Assembly (NCBI GenBank): GCA_963828555.1 | Contig: CAWHEL010000002.1 | Location: 1,885,464-1,949,463, forward strand | DNA from: JADJPO01 sp963828555 | Lineage (GTDB): Bacteria; Actinomycetota; Actinomycetes; Actinomycetales; Kineosporiaceae | DNA: 64,000 nt | Reading direction: 5' to 3' | In this document: in pieces, positions 62,712 to 64,000 of the stretch | How positions within the stretch are numbered: position 1 is the stretch's first letter | Layout of the letters: the number at the start of each line of letters is the position of its first letter | Made by a program: the position numbers and the translations under genes | The notes under the pieces: generated by a model | Database searches by the model: none | What the model was told of the DNA's origin: nothing | The model's input: the letters and a program-made list of their open reading frames with translations, nothing else

Positions 62712-62785
62712 GCCGCCTTAGCTCAGTTGGCCAGAGCAACGCACTCGTAATGCGTAGGTCTCGGGTTCGAATCCCGAAGGCGGCT
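62712..62785 (+). tRNA. tRNA-Thr (anticodon CGT)
   Basis: All arms fold: acceptor GCCGCCT with AGGCGGC, D arm GCTC/GAGC, anticodon arm ACGCA-CTCGTAA-TGCGT with anticodon CGT, T arm TCGGG-TTCGAAT-CCCGA, discriminator T. CCA is not encoded. The sequence downstream changes in character, so this may be an island boundary. Confidence 0.97.
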
Positions 62786-63334
62786 CCCGCTCTAGGCCTG
62801 TGACCTGCCGTTTTGTTCCGATACCCCGTACCGGTATGTGGTCGTGGGGCTTGTTGTGGTTGCAGTTGTGGTGGCGGTTCGTGCGCCGTTCCGGATGTGG
62901 CTTGGATGTGAGTGGAGGCCTGATCGGGTCGCTGACCTGCAGGGATGCAGTGGCGTGCAGGTCTCAGCGGTGTGGGGACCTACGCATTGTGCGCGCGTAG
63001 GTCGCCGGCTCGACCAAGGGCAGTGCGACGTGGGCATCCTGGCGAATGAACGCCCCCCTCCTTTCAGTGCGGTGCCCTCGCGATCGACGAACGCACAACT
63101 TTGCCGATGAGCGCTCCTCCGCGGATACGCGGGTGGGCTGTCCGACATACCGAAAGACGGCTGCGGCGTCGGTTGCATCACATCAACCGGACGTTGAGTC
63201 GAGCGCAGAGGCGCAGCCTTTCTGCGTGGATGAGGAGATCATCTCTGGGAGCAGTCCGGGCTGAGGGTAGGGCATCTCATCCTGAGGCCTCCGAGGCTCT
63301 GGTCCCGGGAGAACTCACAGCCCACCATAGAGGG
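62786..63334. other. Accessory stretch 3' of tRNA-Thr, no clear gene
   Basis: 549 bp of lower GC and no reading frame with recognisable features; ORFs on either strand look random. I found no repeat of the tRNA 3' end within the window. Confidence 0.4.
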
Positions 63335-63517
63335 ATGACCCTCGACATCGTCAACGCCCTGGCGGGTTGGCTTGTGCAGCGGTACGGCGATGCGATGCTC
63401 GCAGGCATCCGGCATGCCGCGGCCGGTGACACGCAGCAACGTGTGTTTCGAGAAGTGGTCGCTGACGCGATAGGCGTGCTGCAGCGCGTGTCCCTGACGA
63501 TCGAATTGAGTTCGTGA
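63335..63517 (+). CDS. Small hypothetical protein
   Basis: 60 aa starting MTLDIVNALAGWLVQRYGD, helical, soluble. Its stop overlaps the GTG of the next gene (GTGA), which suggests a real co-translated pair. No known family. No clear ribosome-binding site at a normal distance. Confidence 0.45.
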   Translation: MTLDIVNALAGWLVQRYGDAMLAGIRHAAAGDTQQRVFREVVADAIGVLQRVSLTIELSS

Positions 63518-63750
63518 CGGCGGTACTTGTCGAACATCAGGAACGTCTGATGACGCTGCAGCAGTTGCCAGATCTTGGGGCGGTGGCGCACCAATTTGTC
63601 GACTCACTTGACGAACCGCTTGGCCCGGGTTCGGTGGCACCGCCCGGATTGGCGGAGGCACTCGTAAATGAGATCAACATTGGCCTCCTTGAGAACGCGC
63701 GCGCCGGCGGACCCCTAACCCCATTGGTGGCGGAGGCCAATTTCGCCAAG
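63514..63750 (+). pseudogene. Hypothetical gene cut by an IS3-family remnant
   Basis: GTG 63514 overlaps the preceding stop. About 79 codons (VTAVLVEHQERLMTLQQLP ... PLVAEANFAKA) read as a helical protein, and then the frame runs into antisense transposase sequence near 63751. The open frame ends at 63921 without meaning. Function unknown. Confidence 0.45.
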
Positions 63751-63932
63751 GCCCGTTCATCACTGCTCAGGCCCTCCTTGCGGCCGGCGTCGACGTCGTC
63801 CTTGGCCATCCAATTGCGCAGGCAGGACCCGCTGATCCCCAGATCCTTCGCGATCTGCGCGACCGGCTTCTCCCCGAGCCGGACCAGATCAACAGCCCGG
63901 CGGCGGAACTCCGGTGGGTGAGGTGCAGGCAT
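63751..63932 (-). pseudogene. IS3-family transposase OrfA, truncated
   Basis: ATG 63932 has GGAGAGGAG upstream. PPEFRRRAVDLVRLGEKPV and IAKDLGISGSCLRNWMAK are the HTH of IS3-type OrfA. Similarity stops after GLSSDERA at about 63751; the leucine zipper and OrfB are missing. Confidence 0.8.
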
Positions 63933-63993
63933 TCCAGGACTCCTCTCCAAGACGGATCACCATCTCAGACCAGGTGTCCGGGAAACCGGGTCA
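63751..63993 (-). mobile_element. IS3-family insertion sequence remnant
   Basis: The outer end is at 63993: read on the minus strand, TGACCCGGTTTCCCGGACAC begins the element, as in actinobacterial IS3 members. About 243 nt remain; the inner part has been lost at about 63751. Confidence 0.75.
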
Positions 63994-64000
63994 AGCTCCC

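Noticed and set aside
62792..63181. 129-codon minus-strand ORF after the tRNA
   Set aside because: Thr/Ser/His-rich, no ribosome-binding site, no family features; looks random.

Overview
The window is very GC-rich and gene-dense, with many 1-4 bp gene overlaps. Its gene content is that of an actinobacterium: a WhiB-family Fe-S regulator, a BldG-type anti-sigma antagonist, a 'conservon' signalling operon, a 6C RNA, a TopA with a lysine-rich tail and a thymidylate kinase fused to a membrane transporter. From memory, the gene order is close to the Mycobacterium tuberculosis Rv3640-Rv3690 block and the Streptomyces coelicolor SCO3540-SCO3580 block. I assign it to the class Actinomycetes and cannot resolve genus.

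Layout. 1-8.8 kb: end of a GatB/YqeY gene, a class A penicillin-binding protein with PASTA domain, the WblA/WhiB4-type regulator, two ArsA/Get3-like ATPases, a RidA-like protein, a MerR-like regulator, a Nudix hydrolase and a metallo-beta-lactamase-fold hydrolase. 8.8-15.7 kb: Crp, a small helical protein (possible RsiG relative), nth, a CoA-type Nudix gene, a MarP-type membrane protease, two tandem paralogous membrane proteins, an epoxide-hydrolase-like enzyme and a holin-like membrane protein. 15.8-28.7 kb: a broken PAS chemoreceptor gene, then an acetate/carbon module (acs, a nitronate-monooxygenase-like gene, DUF485-actP, a second sodium:solute symporter with its small partner, a LytTR response regulator, a DHH phosphoesterase and a LytS-type kinase). 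28.8-38.5 kb: a degenerate HAD protein, a Fic-like protein, a tandem pair of secreted-domain membrane proteins, a HAD-IB phosphatase, the 6C RNA and the tad/flp pilus locus starting with ssd. 38.3-50 kb: a DEAD/DEAH helicase with a 3' frameshift, bldG and its partner kinase-like gene, the proton-pumping pyrophosphatase hppA and the cvnABCD conservon. 50-62.8 kb: topA, a small unknown gene, MFS-tmk, DNA polymerase III delta', a secreted tripeptidyl-aminopeptidase-like lipoprotein, two micro-ORFs, a membrane GGDEF-EAL protein with DUF5317, and tRNA-Thr(CGT). 62.8-64 kb: an accessory stretch with unknown genes and the end of an IS3-family element.

How the parts fit. A cAMP-receptor-type regulator is encoded here and a near-perfect Crp/GlxR site lies upstream of the DUF485-actP acetate transport operon, with acs nearby. 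A possible c-di-GMP axis exists: a GGDEF-EAL protein and a candidate RsiG-like anti-sigma protein. The bldG pair and the conservon are two further regulatory switches placed either side of hppA.

The most unusual signals are a dispersed 72-nt inverted-repeat element present four times, always just 3' of a stop codon; a recurrent leaderless promoter (TANNNT, 6-7 nt, then ATG/GTG) at six genes; two tiny adjacent ORFs ending in the same Lys-Trp-Ser; and three 1-nt frameshifts in two otherwise well-conserved genes, which may be biological or sequencing errors.
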